Assembly (NCBI GenBank): GCA_017481575.1
Contig: JAFUPA010000010.1
Span: 1-42,419, forward strand
Direction of reading: 5' to 3'
DNA from: Clostridia bacterium
Lineage (GTDB): Bacteria > Bacillota > Clostridia > Oscillospirales > Acutalibacteraceae
DNA length: 42,419 nt
Shown here one piece after another: positions 24,931-33,356 of this stretch. The position numbers were made by a program, and so were the translations under genes. Numbering within the stretch: position 1 is the stretch's first letter; every line of letters begins with the position of its first letter. Under the pieces are notes generated by a model, which worked only from the letters and a program-made list of their open reading frames with translations, had not been told where the DNA came from and searched no databases.

Positions 24931-25467
24931 TCAAAGCTTTTTGAATATTTTTTTGTTATCAAGCACCGCAACAAGAATTGGTATGAGTATTATCTGAATA
25001 ACAATTCCGGGAATTGCATTGGTAAACGCACCTGCAATAAATGCGGCAAAGGTAAAGCCACCGCCGTTAAGTCCCATACAAATAAACATTGCAATACCCC
25101 AAATCACTCTGCCAACAAGCATTGCAACCAGCAGGGAGCAATAAATGTACGGCTTTTTCGGGGGCAGTATTCTGTGCATCAAGCCTGACGTGAAACCATA
25201 TGCGGCAAGCTCAAACGCCATACAAACAGCCATCGGGAAAAGCACCGGCATTCCGAGTGTCACGGAGCGAAGCAGGGGCGCAACAAAGCCCACAACAAGC
25301 CCCCACGGCCATCCGCAGATGAAGCCGCAAAGTAAAACGGGAATATGTAACGGGCACAGCATTGAGCCGACCTCGGGTATCTGACCCGTCAGAAAGGGCA
25401 TAACAAAAGCGAGCGCCAGAAAAAATGCAGAAAGTGCTGTTTTGGATAAGTTATTGTGTTTTTTCAT
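24931..25467 (-). CDS. ECF transporter substrate-binding (S) component
   Basis: Membrane protein of the energy-coupling factor type that captures a vitamin or related nutrient and shares a common ATPase module encoded elsewhere. The 178-residue product has about six hydrophobic segments, with the early ALSAFFLALAFVMPF stretch and GGGFTFAAFIAGAF later. The start ATG at 25467 is preferred because GAGG lies just upstream; a longer frame to 25503 has no such site. It is coupled to a P-loop kinase gene, as vitamin S components often are. No ECF ATPase genes are in the window. Confidence 0.82.
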   Translation of the reverse strand: MKKHNNLSKTALSAFFLALAFVMPFLTGQIPEVGSMLCPLHIPVLLCGFICGWPWGLVVGFVAPLLRSVTLGMPVLFPMAVCMAFELAAYGFTSGLMHRILPPKKPYIYCSLLVAMLVGRVIWGIAMFICMGLNGGGFTFAAFIAGAFTNAIPGIVIQIILIPILVAVLDNKKIFKKL

Positions 25468-25544
25468 AAAAACCTCTTTTAAAAAGCATGGCTGTATTGT
25501 CACCTATATTATCATAAAAGAAATAACTTCGCAAGGAATAACAC

Positions 25545-25572
25545 TTGAAAAAATGAAAAATGGGTGTATATT
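25545..25572 (+). promoter_or_regulatory. Promoter for the ceramidase-like gene
   Basis: TTGAAA (25545-25550), 16-base spacer, TATATT (25567-25572). The start would fall near 25580, which argues for the GTG start at 25594 over an in-frame upstream codon at 25564. Confidence 0.55.
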
Positions 25573-25593
25573 GAAAATATGGGAGTGATAATT

Positions 25594-27069
25594 GTGAATT
25601 TTAAAGACAGATTAACAAAAGGTGCGGTGACAGCACTCATAAATACTCTTATTTCAACAATGCCGAAAAAATATTTTACCACGCAGGCAAATGCAGACAA
25701 ATTTATGCTCACGGGTGATGACACATTTTCCACAGCCCCGGGGGAAAAGTGGACCTGCGGCTTCGGCAAGGCGGCATACACTCCCGACGATTACAAAGAA
25801 AAAACCTATTACATCGCAGGCTACGACTCAAACAATCCTGTCAAGGGAGTGCTTGACGATTTGTACGCAAGGGCGATTTACCTTGACGACAACCGAGGCG
25901 GCGGAGGTGTAGTTTTCTGTGTGCTTGACTGTGTCGGTATGAGCCGCCGTGACATAAATGACATAAGAAAACTTGCGCTTGAAAGCGGCAGGCTCGGCAA
26001 AGTTAAATCCGTAAACATTTCTGCCACTCACACTCACGCAGGCATTGACACGCAAGGGCTGTGGGGCGAAAAGCTTTACAAAACAGGCAGAGACGAAGCG
26101 TTTATGTCAAACCTTAAAAAGAAAGCGGCTCAGGCAATTGCTGAGGCTTACGAAAGCAGAAAAGACGGCAGACTTTATATGGGCTACACTCCTGCAGAGG
26201 ATATGCAGGCAGATGTAAGAACTCCCGAGACGTACGACAAAAATCTGACGAGATTCCGTTTTTCGCCCGACGACAATTCAGGCGACATCTACCTTGTGAA
26301 TTTTGCTTCACACGCTGAGCTGCTCGGCACAACGTCGCTTGTCAGCGCAGACTTCCCTGCGTACCTTATAAAGGAAATTGAAGAAAAAGTACCGAATTCA
26401 AACGCCCTTTTCTTCAACGGTGCAGTCGGCGGTATGATTTCCGCAAAGGAAATCAAAAAGGTTTACAGAGATTCAATCGACTGCGAAGCGTATATGAAAG
26501 GCTTTGGTAAACAGCTTGGCGAGCTTGCACTTTCAATTGAAAAGGAGACAGAACTAAAGCCTGTTCTCAATATAAAAACAAAAGGAATAAAAATTGCAAT
26601 TGATAACACGGTTCTCATTCTTGCAAGGTATATCAACGTTCTCAACAACGACGTCGGCAGAACCGAAAAAAGAAACAAGGTCTGCATTTATTCCGAGGTG
26701 GCTTATGCCGAAATGGGCGACAAGGACGTTGCAATGTTCCTTGTTCCGGGCGAGCTTTTCCCCGAGCTTTACAACGGCGAATTCCTCAACGAAAAGGACA
26801 GCGCAAATCACAGAAAAGCAAGCTACAAAAAGGTGCTTGCCGAGATGACGGATTGCAAGCATAAGTTCGTTGTCGGACTTTGTAACGATGAGCTTGGTTA
26901 CATTCTTGCTGAAAATGACTTTTTGCTCAACGAAGCATTACCTTATATCAACAAGGCGACGGACGATATGGACAGAGGCCACTATGAGGAAACAAACTCA
27001 ACCGGCCCCGAAACAGGCAAAACAATCCTTGACGAAATGGAGAGTTTAATCAATTCTGCATCGGCTTGA
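25594..27069 (+). CDS. Neutral/alkaline ceramidase-like protein
   Basis: Resembles the N-terminal domain of neutral ceramidases, zinc amidases that cleave ceramide. Family hallmarks are GFGKAAYTPDDY followed by YIAGYD near residue 55, and the metal-site segment SATHTHAGIDTQGLWG near residue 145. Residues GAVGGM and the late VPGELFPE segment also fit. There is no signal peptide, so it may act inside the cell, and the natural substrate in such a bacterium is unclear. GTG at 25594 is chosen from GGGAG eight bases upstream and the promoter position. It leads a three-gene plus-strand group. Confidence 0.75.
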   Translation: MNFKDRLTKGAVTALINTLISTMPKKYFTTQANADKFMLTGDDTFSTAPGEKWTCGFGKAAYTPDDYKEKTYYIAGYDSNNPVKGVLDDLYARAIYLDDNRGGGGVVFCVLDCVGMSRRDINDIRKLALESGRLGKVKSVNISATHTHAGIDTQGLWGEKLYKTGRDEAFMSNLKKKAAQAIAEAYESRKDGRLYMGYTPAEDMQADVRTPETYDKNLTRFRFSPDDNSGDIYLVNFASHAELLGTTSLVSADFPAYLIKEIEEKVPNSNALFFNGAVGGMISAKEIKKVYRDSIDCEAYMKGFGKQLGELALSIEKETELKPVLNIKTKGIKIAIDNTVLILARYINVLNNDVGRTEKRNKVCIYSEVAYAEMGDKDVAMFLVPGELFPELYNGEFLNEKDSANHRKASYKKVLAEMTDCKHKFVVGLCNDELGYILAENDFLLNEALPYINKATDDMDRGHYEETNSTGPETGKTILDEMESLINSASA

Positions 27070-27125
27070 GTTATTTGACAAAAATATCTTTTTGCTCTAC
27101 AATCCTTTTTAAGGAGGAATGAAAA

Positions 27126-28796
27126 ATGAAAAAAGTTAAAATTGTCCCGTACCTTGTCGGTGCAGTTTCCGCTCTTGCTTTTGCGGCATTGTGTCTGTAT
27201 GTTTTCTGCCCGGCTTTCAATGTGCATAACCCCGTGCTGTGGATTATTGGTGCGCTCACGCTGTTTGTTTTTATTCTTATTGAACGCCTTTTAAAGGGCG
27301 AAAGAGATTTCGGCAGAGTGAACATCAGCAAGAAAAAGGGAAACGGGAAAAAGTATTCTAAATTTAAATTTGATGTCAAGTATTACATTGCACCAATTGC
27401 GTTGATTTGTCTGATTGCTTTAATCGGTGCTTTCAGCAGTACATTTTTTAACGCAACGGCATATTCGCAGATTTTAAAGGTTACCGAGTCTGACTTTACA
27501 ACGGATTTGTCCGAGTCAGTCGGTACGGATTCAATTGCTTTAATGGATACAGCATCTGCACAGATGCTCGGTGACCGTGAAATCGGTGCGCTTTCCGATG
27601 TTGTCAGCCAGTTCAATGTTTCTTATGATTACATACAGATTGATTACAACGGCAAGCCCGTGAAGGTTTCGGCTTTGGAGTATGCGGGCTTTTTTAAATG
27701 GATGAACAACAAAAATAACGGTGTCAAAGGATATGTTACCGTTGACCCCGTTTCAATGTCCGCCTCGTTCAAGGAATCCGAGGGAATGAAATATGTCCCG
27801 TCTGCTTATTTCTCGGAGAATGCAAGAAGATATATATGGACTAAATATCCTACCTTAATGCTCGAAAACCTGCACTTTGAAATTGACGAGAACGGAAAAC
27901 CTTATTATATTGCTTCGATTATTGAAAAAACAGTCGCCCTCTTCGGCGGAAAGACCGTCAGCGGTTGCGTGGTGCTTGACCCCGTAACGGGCGAAACGGT
28001 AAAATATGACCTCAAAGATATTCCCCAATGGGTTGATGTCGTCTTTAGCGGCGACCTTATCTGTCAGCAGTATAACTGGCACGGAATGTTGCAGAACGGC
28101 TATATGAACAGCCTTTTTGCCAAAAAGGGATGCAAGCAGGTCACGACCTACACATCAGACGAAGACACCTTTGACGAAACTCCGGTTTCGGACTTCGGAT
28201 ATGTTGCAAAGGACGGCGACATCTGGATTTATACAGGTGTTACCTCGGTGAACGGTGACAGCTCAAACATCGGCTTCCTTCTTGCTAACGAAAGAACAGG
28301 CGAAAGCCGTTACTATTCGGTTGCAGGTGCGGATGAAAAATCTGCTATGGCGGCTGCCGAGGGCGAAGTGCAGGAGAAAGGCTATCAGGCATCTTTTCCG
28401 TCACTTATCAATATAGACGGAAATCCGACTTATATAATGGTTTTAAAGGACTCGGGCGGTCTTGTTAAGCTCTATGCGGCGGTTAATGTGGAGCAATACA
28501 ATATTGTAACCACAGCGGCAACTCAATCCGAATGTATTGAAAAATATAAATCTATTCTCGGAATAGAAACCGAGGATGTTACCAACGAAACAAAAGATGT
28601 TACCGTTAAAATAGATTCGGTAAAATACATCGACATTGACGGAAACACATATATTTATCTGATTGATACCGAGAATAATATTTATAAAGCAAAAGCGTCA
28701 GAAAACGAAAAAATGCTTTTGTTAAAAGACGGCGACACGGTTAAGCTTTCCTGCTCGGGTTCAAAAATTGTTTCGTGTGAAAAAGTTGAAAAGTAA
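27126..28796 (+). CDS. Membrane-anchored protein with PepSY-like external region
   Basis: Not assigned to a characterised family. The 556-residue product has hydrophobic segments at about 7-27, 37-52 and 87-107, a basic loop between the second and third (KKKGNGKKYSKFKF) and a large region predicted outside. The segment around residues 245-295 (ENGKPYYIASIIEK, VVLDPVTGETVKYDL) resembles PepSY-type modules. A possible second such module follows. A good AGGAGG site lies before the ATG. It lies between the ceramidase-like gene and an EEP-family gene. Confidence 0.75.
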   Translation: MKKVKIVPYLVGAVSALAFAALCLYVFCPAFNVHNPVLWIIGALTLFVFILIERLLKGERDFGRVNISKKKGNGKKYSKFKFDVKYYIAPIALICLIALIGAFSSTFFNATAYSQILKVTESDFTTDLSESVGTDSIALMDTASAQMLGDREIGALSDVVSQFNVSYDYIQIDYNGKPVKVSALEYAGFFKWMNNKNNGVKGYVTVDPVSMSASFKESEGMKYVPSAYFSENARRYIWTKYPTLMLENLHFEIDENGKPYYIASIIEKTVALFGGKTVSGCVVLDPVTGETVKYDLKDIPQWVDVVFSGDLICQQYNWHGMLQNGYMNSLFAKKGCKQVTTYTSDEDTFDETPVSDFGYVAKDGDIWIYTGVTSVNGDSSNIGFLLANERTGESRYYSVAGADEKSAMAAAEGEVQEKGYQASFPSLINIDGNPTYIMVLKDSGGLVKLYAAVNVEQYNIVTTAATQSECIEKYKSILGIETEDVTNETKDVTVKIDSVKYIDIDGNTYIYLIDTENNIYKAKASENEKMLLLKDGDTVKLSCSGSKIVSCEKVEK

Positions 28797-28815
28797 TAAC
28801 CTATGAGGTGATTTT

Positions 28816-29532
28816 ATGAAATTTATGTCATTCAATATTCAGCATGCGACGGACTACATCCGTCAGGTGATTGACCTTGAATATTTTGCAAAAGAGATAA
28901 AGCGTCTTAACCCCGACTTCCTCGGTCTTAACGAGGTTATGAACGAGGGCGAGGACGAAGAGTACACAGACCAGGTCGGCTTTTTCTGTAAAAAGCTCGG
29001 TTGGAACGGATTTTTCGGTCTGGGCGATATGATTGACGGCAATAACCCGTTCGGTAACGCAATTCTTACAAAACACCCGATAAAAAGCGTTGAAAATTTC
29101 CACATTCCCGACCCCGAGGATAAAAGTGAGCCTGCTTATTATGAGTCACGTTGCGTTATCCGTGCGGTTGTCGAGGTCGATGGTGTTGATGTCTGCTGGC
29201 TTGTGTGCCACATGGGACTTGCAAAGCTCGAAAGAGAAAATGCAGTTAAGGTCATTTCTCTTCTCATAGATTCAACGGATATGCCGATTGTCTTTATGGG
29301 TGACTTCAATATCGAGCCCGACGGCGAGGTGCTGGGACCCATTCGTGAGAGACTCCTTGACACGGCGGATATTTCCGACAGCGCAAAGGAATGCACCTAC
29401 CCGTCAGACAAGCCGTTCAAGAAGATTGACTATATCTTCTACCGTGGGCTTGAATGTGTAAGTGCCGAGACCTTGCACGAGGTTATTGCCGACCACCTGC
29501 CCGTGGTTGCAGAGTTTAAAGTGAAGAAATAA
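28816..29532 (+). CDS. Endonuclease/exonuclease/phosphatase family protein
   Basis: EEP-fold metal-dependent phosphodiesterase or phosphatase. The 238-residue product has MSFNIQHATD at the start, LGLNEV with the metal-binding Glu near residue 40, MGDFNIEPDG near residue 155, and a final IADHLPVVAEF with the catalytic Asp-His. No signal peptide is seen. Substrates in the superfamily range from DNA to lipids, so the substrate is open. The neighbouring ceramidase-like gene hints at lipid turnover but does not prove it. It ends at a strong terminator. Confidence 0.85.
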   Translation: MKFMSFNIQHATDYIRQVIDLEYFAKEIKRLNPDFLGLNEVMNEGEDEEYTDQVGFFCKKLGWNGFFGLGDMIDGNNPFGNAILTKHPIKSVENFHIPDPEDKSEPAYYESRCVIRAVVEVDGVDVCWLVCHMGLAKLERENAVKVISLLIDSTDMPIVFMGDFNIEPDGEVLGPIRERLLDTADISDSAKECTYPSDKPFKKIDYIFYRGLECVSAETLHEVIADHLPVVAEFKVKK

Positions 29533-29536
29533 AATT

Positions 29537-29569
29537 AAGAGCAAGAAATTTTCATTTCTTGCTCTTTTT
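29537..29569 (+). terminator. Intrinsic terminator after the EEP gene
   Basis: AAGAGCAAGAAAT pairs with ATTTCTTGCTCTT (13 bp, loop TTTC) and continues TTT, closing the 25594-29532 gene group. The facing gene at 29603 ends just beyond it. Confidence 0.85.
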
Positions 29570-29602
29570 CATTATTTAGTTTTTCACCCGGAAAAGCCTT
29601 GA

Positions 29603-31168
29603 TTATTCTACTGTGTCTTCAATTGAGATAAGACCGTTGAACACACCGACATAAGCCTTTCCGTTCGGGCCGATTGTGATAGGACCGTAAGAGTTGTTCC
29701 AGTTTTTGCCGCAGCCTGTGAATACCTTGTAAAGTGTTTCACCTGTTCTGAAATCAACTGCTGTGAAGTACCATGCAACTGCACGGTCAGGGATATCATC
29801 ATTCTGAACTCTTGTGTAAAGATAGAGGATACCGTTTTCTGTTGACATCTTGGGAACAACTGTTGCAGATGCTTCGTCGATTTCCCATACTACCTCTGCC
29901 TTTGTGCAGTCATAGTTCATATCAATTCTTGTAACACCGGGTTCACTTGTGGGGTTGTTCTCAAGGAAGCCTGCTCCTGACTCGGAGTAGTTGTTTTCAA
30001 TAATGAATGAACGGCCGTAAGCTACGATTGAGTTTTCACTTACTGACTTGCCTTCTGTGAAAAGAGGAACCTGATCAACAATTTCACCTGTCGGACGGTC
30101 ATAGATAACGATGTTTACTCTGCCGTCAGCGTTGTCAGTAATAGCGCAAAGCTCTTTAACTCCTACCTGAACTGCACCCTCGCCTTCCTTGTCGTATACA
30201 GGAACGTCAAGGAGTGTGGGTGTTGTACCTGAACCCTGGTTGATAGCACCGGGCTTAAGAGTTGTTCCACGGTCGTAAGCTGTTCTCCATGTGTAGCAGG
30301 GGAGACCGTCAGCACCGATTTCGAAACGGTACATAGCTGTGTCTGAAACGATGTAGATACCATCGTCGCAGATTGCGAATGTGTTCTGGATCTCTTCGTT
30401 ATCAAGCTTAATCATCTTGACTTCTTCAGTTTCAGCGTCGATGTAACCGATTTCGCCGGGACGTGTAAGGAACCAGATGTTGCCGTCGAAGTCAGGCATA
30501 GCGTCTGTGATGTGAGAACCTTCGGGAAGATAGCTGTCGATATCCCACTCTTTTTCAATCTTCCATTCAGGTGTGCCTGATGATTCATCGATGTAGTAAA
30601 TCTGAATTACATTGTCAGAGTTACCGATGATGGGTCTGTCACCCTTGAGAAGATGGCAGTATGCACCGCCTGAAGTATCGGTTGAAATTGCGTCGAAGTT
30701 GAAGGTTTTGATAGCTTCAACTGTTGACGGACGCTGCGGAAGTCTTGTTTCAGCAAGGATTTCAAGTGTATCAGCATCCAAAAGAAGAAGACGGAAGCCG
30801 ACAACGTTACCGCTGATGCACATGATTCTGCCCTGTGAATCAAACATAAGTGTTGCAACAAGACCGCCGAAAACGTTCATTGAACGTGACTTGACAACAG
30901 GGTTGATGCCGAGAGGACCCATGTAGTCGTATGTATCTGTGTTGTAGGAGTCGCCGTGCATACCGTTTGTACCTTCGGTAGCAAGGTAAGGATGCTGGGG
31001 AACGCCAAGGTTGCCTTCGTCCTCAAGAGGATTAGCAACTGCAGCCTCACCGTAGAATGCGGGGCACTGCTTAGCAACCAGAGGCTGACGAATCTGACCG
31101 CCGGGGCTCAGGAACAGCATAAGGAATGCTGAAATAGCAGATAAAATTTTCAGTAAAAATGGGTTCAT
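29603..31168 (-). CDS. Secreted propeller-like protein
   Basis: Function unknown. The 521-residue product has a signal-like N-terminus (FLLKILSAISAFLMLFLSPGG) and a mature part of repeated beta-type segments: FDSQGRIMCISG, DFDGNIWFLTRPGEIGYIDAETEEV, ICDDGIYIVSDTAMYRFE and IGPNGKAYVGVFNGL. These resemble beta-propeller or YncE/PQQ-like blades. There is no LPXTG or other anchor. Codon use is in line with well-expressed genes here. It has its own promoter and stands alone, convergent with the EEP gene. Confidence 0.78.
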   Translation of the reverse strand: MNPFLLKILSAISAFLMLFLSPGGQIRQPLVAKQCPAFYGEAAVANPLEDEGNLGVPQHPYLATEGTNGMHGDSYNTDTYDYMGPLGINPVVKSRSMNVFGGLVATLMFDSQGRIMCISGNVVGFRLLLLDADTLEILAETRLPQRPSTVEAIKTFNFDAISTDTSGGAYCHLLKGDRPIIGNSDNVIQIYYIDESSGTPEWKIEKEWDIDSYLPEGSHITDAMPDFDGNIWFLTRPGEIGYIDAETEEVKMIKLDNEEIQNTFAICDDGIYIVSDTAMYRFEIGADGLPCYTWRTAYDRGTTLKPGAINQGSGTTPTLLDVPVYDKEGEGAVQVGVKELCAITDNADGRVNIVIYDRPTGEIVDQVPLFTEGKSVSENSIVAYGRSFIIENNYSESGAGFLENNPTSEPGVTRIDMNYDCTKAEVVWEIDEASATVVPKMSTENGILYLYTRVQNDDIPDRAVAWYFTAVDFRTGETLYKVFTGCGKNWNNSYGPITIGPNGKAYVGVFNGLISIEDTVE

Positions 31169-31215
31169 TTACATACTCTCCTTTTATTGTATTTTTTCAA
31201 TAAAGAAACAAAAAC

Positions 31216-31244
31216 ATTATATCATAGCCTTAACGAAAAAACAA
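31216..31244 (-). promoter_or_regulatory. Promoter of the propeller-like gene
   Basis: Minus-strand TTGTTT (31239-31244), 17-base spacer and perfect TATAAT (31216-31221), about 45 bases before the ATG, which has AGGAG upstream. Confidence 0.7.
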
Positions 31245-31286
31245 TATAATTCCGGAAAAATAATTTATATGATGTTTAGCAGATGT

Positions 31287-31955
31287 TTAACCTTTCTTTT
31301 TTGCAAAAATTTTCTTAACAGCTACCGCAATACCTGCAACGGGGATTGCGGCTATTGCGACAAGGACGATGTATTTCATCGGGATAAGGTCATAGATTTT
31401 GTCACCCAGAATTGTAAAGGCGATAACTCTCGGTGCAATTCCTGCAACCGAGCAAAGGAAATACGGCAGGAATTTAAAGTCAAACGCACCCATAAAAAGT
31501 GAAGAAAAATCAATCGGGAAAGCGGGGACAAATCGGATGATAAATGTGGCGAGGTTTTTGTTCTTGTCCTTCATCGAAAGCAGCTTGTCGCCGCCCTTTG
31601 TTCCCTTGAGCTTTTTCTCAACGGCATCCTTGCCGAGAAATTTGCCGAGGAAGTAGGTGATTACCACCTCAATCGCTATGCCGAGCATATTAACAATCAC
31701 CGCTGTTTTCCAGTCAAGCGCCACGCCGACGGAGATGTAAATGACCGATGCAGGCAGGACGAGAAGAACAGCCTTTACCATATAAACACCGAGTATCAGA
31801 AGCAATGCAACGGCAAGGCTTGAAGCGGATGCGACAAGCAGACGGATGTCAATATTTGAAAGTGTTTCGTAGTTTACTGCCGCCGTGATGAATATTGCCG
31901 CCGCAACTGCGATTTTTATAATGTTGAGGATTTTATCCTTTTTGTTTTTGTCCAT
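31287..31955 (-). CDS. TVP38/TMEM64-family membrane protein
   Basis: Member of the TVP38/DedA-like (SNARE-associated) family of membrane proteins, thought to act in lipid handling. The 222-residue product has several hydrophobic segments and the family stretch VPAFPIDFSSLFMGAFDFKFLPY (quoted here in part: RFVPAFPIDFSS then GAFDFKF). The start ATG at 31955 follows GGGGTG; a longer frame to 32138 gives an implausible Cys/Ile-rich extension and is rejected. It is alone, between the propeller gene and a repeat-rich gap. Confidence 0.85.
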   Translation of the reverse strand: MDKNKKDKILNIIKIAVAAAIFITAAVNYETLSNIDIRLLVASASSLAVALLLILGVYMVKAVLLVLPASVIYISVGVALDWKTAVIVNMLGIAIEVVITYFLGKFLGKDAVEKKLKGTKGGDKLLSMKDKNKNLATFIIRFVPAFPIDFSSLFMGAFDFKFLPYFLCSVAGIAPRVIAFTILGDKIYDLIPMKYIVLVAIAAIPVAGIAVAVKKIFAKKKG

Positions 31956-32360
31956 AAAGCACCCCGCAAAATTACTTTTTACAGCATAACATATTTTTAA
32001 ATGAAAGTACAGAAGATGTCGTATGATTTTTATTTGATAAATTGGAGTTTGTGAAGCAAAGGCAATACATTTGCAGTGAATAATGAAAAAATGAATAATG
32101 AATAATTGTGGGTCTGCGACGCATTTTAAAAAGCACAAATTACAGTTGAGAAAGTAGGGGCGACCATTGGTCGTCAGAGGGCTTGTGTTGATATTGGTTC
32201 AAAGATTATGGGTTTCGGAAATTACTCTATTGGGGTGTAAACGATTGAATAGAATATTCAACTCTATTTAGAAAACTATTTTGCTTTTCAACTGAACGAT
32301 TATTTGTTTTTGTTGCATTGAATGTTATTATAATTAAAAAAGTAATTGGAGGCACAACAT
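31956..32360. other. Intergenic region with repeat remnants, no gene
   Basis: This 405-base gap holds short direct repeats of GAATAATG (32080-32105), a palindrome CGACC-ATT-GGTCG inside GTAGGGGCGACC (32154-32173), and the leader of the next gene with TATAAT at 32329-32334. The pieces look like decayed dispersed repeats. No open frame with a ribosome site was found. Confidence 0.5.
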
Positions 32361-33176
32361 ATGAATATCGGCAAACAGATAGCAGAAAAACGGAAAAACT
32401 CGGGTTTAACACAACAAGCATTGGCAGAAAAACTTAATGTTTCGTTTCAAGCGGTATCAAAATGGGAAAACGGTTTTTCTTGTCCTGATATTGAATTGAT
32501 ACCAAAAATTGCTACAGTATTAAAAACAACAACCGATGCCTTGTTTGATTATTCTGCACACAGTTTTACCGAATATGATGTAAGATATGAAAAAGACGGA
32601 TATTTTTGGGGATTACAGCCGAATAGTCTGTGTTACGAAATTATGAAGCTAAAGCCGCCCGTTAAACCGTACAGGGTGCTTGACATTGGTTGCGGAGAGG
32701 GTAAGGATGCGGTTTTTCTTGCAAGAAACGGTTATTCTGTCACAGCATTTGATGTATCTGTTGTAGGTATTAATAAAGCAAAAAATCTTGCTGACAACCT
32801 TGGCGCAAATGTAGATTTCTTTAATGCAGATATACGGGACTATGTACCTGATACAAACTATGATATAATTTTTTCAAGCGGAGTATTTCACTATATTCCT
32901 CTGAGTTCAAGGGGAAAGATTATTAAAAATCTAAAAAAATACACAAATTTAAACGGTATCAATGTATTAAATGTTTTTGTAAAAAAGCCGTTTATAGAAG
33001 CTCCGCCTGATTCAGAAGACAGCGAAAAGAAAGTTGAAGCTTGGAAATCGGGAGAATTGTTTTCTTTTTATCATAATTGGTTGTTTCACAGAAATGATGA
33101 AATAATTTTTGATTGTAACAGTAACGGTTTTCCTCATAAGCATTGTATGGATATTTTAATAGCAGAAAAAATCTGA
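32361..33176 (+). CDS. XRE-type regulator fused to a SAM methyltransferase
   Basis: The 271-residue product joins a helix-turn-helix of the XRE/Cro type (residues 5-60, GLTQQALAEKLNVSFQAVSKWENG) to a class I methyltransferase (from about residue 100, motif VLDIGCGEGKDA at 107-118, DIRDY and a GVFHYIPL segment later), similar to TehB-like enzymes. Such fusions may couple sensing to small-molecule methylation; the target is unknown. ATG at 32361 has GGAGG upstream; an in-frame ATG at 32346 lies before that site. Its base composition is more AT-rich than the following operon. Confidence 0.85.
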   Translation: MNIGKQIAEKRKNSGLTQQALAEKLNVSFQAVSKWENGFSCPDIELIPKIATVLKTTTDALFDYSAHSFTEYDVRYEKDGYFWGLQPNSLCYEIMKLKPPVKPYRVLDIGCGEGKDAVFLARNGYSVTAFDVSVVGINKAKNLADNLGANVDFFNADIRDYVPDTNYDIIFSSGVFHYIPLSSRGKIIKNLKKYTNLNGINVLNVFVKKPFIEAPPDSEDSEKKVEAWKSGELFSFYHNWLFHRNDEIIFDCNSNGFPHKHCMDILIAEKI

Positions 33177-33231
33177 TACTTTTAAAAATGAAGTACACAG
33201 AAAGAATAATACCCCGATTTCTCTAAAAAGA

Positions 33232-33249
33232 TTGTCAAAAATATGACAA
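33232..33249. promoter_or_regulatory. CRP/FNR-like operator upstream of aconitase X genes
   Basis: Perfect inverted repeat TTGTCA-N6-TGACAA centred at 33240.5. The start predicted from the promoter at 33266-33294 is near 33301, so the centre lies about 60 bases upstream, the usual place for class I activation by CRP/FNR proteins. The regulator is not identified. Confidence 0.5.
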
Positions 33250-33265
33250 CTTTTGCAATATCATC

Positions 33266-33294
33266 TTGAAATCGTGTTTCCTTTATTATATAAT
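33266..33294 (+). promoter_or_regulatory. Promoter of the aconitase X operon
   Basis: TTGAAA (33266-33271), a 17-base spacer and a perfect TATAAT (33289-33294), about 63 bases before the ATG. Confidence 0.85.
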
Positions 33295-33356
33295 AAAAAA
33301 GATTTAGGCAAGCTGTGCTTGCACTTGATATTTTAATCAAGAGGAGGAAAATCATT

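Noticed and set aside
32139-32360. Small gene in the gap before the XRE-methyltransferase
   Set aside because: The short frames here lack ribosome sites and are made of repeat remnants.
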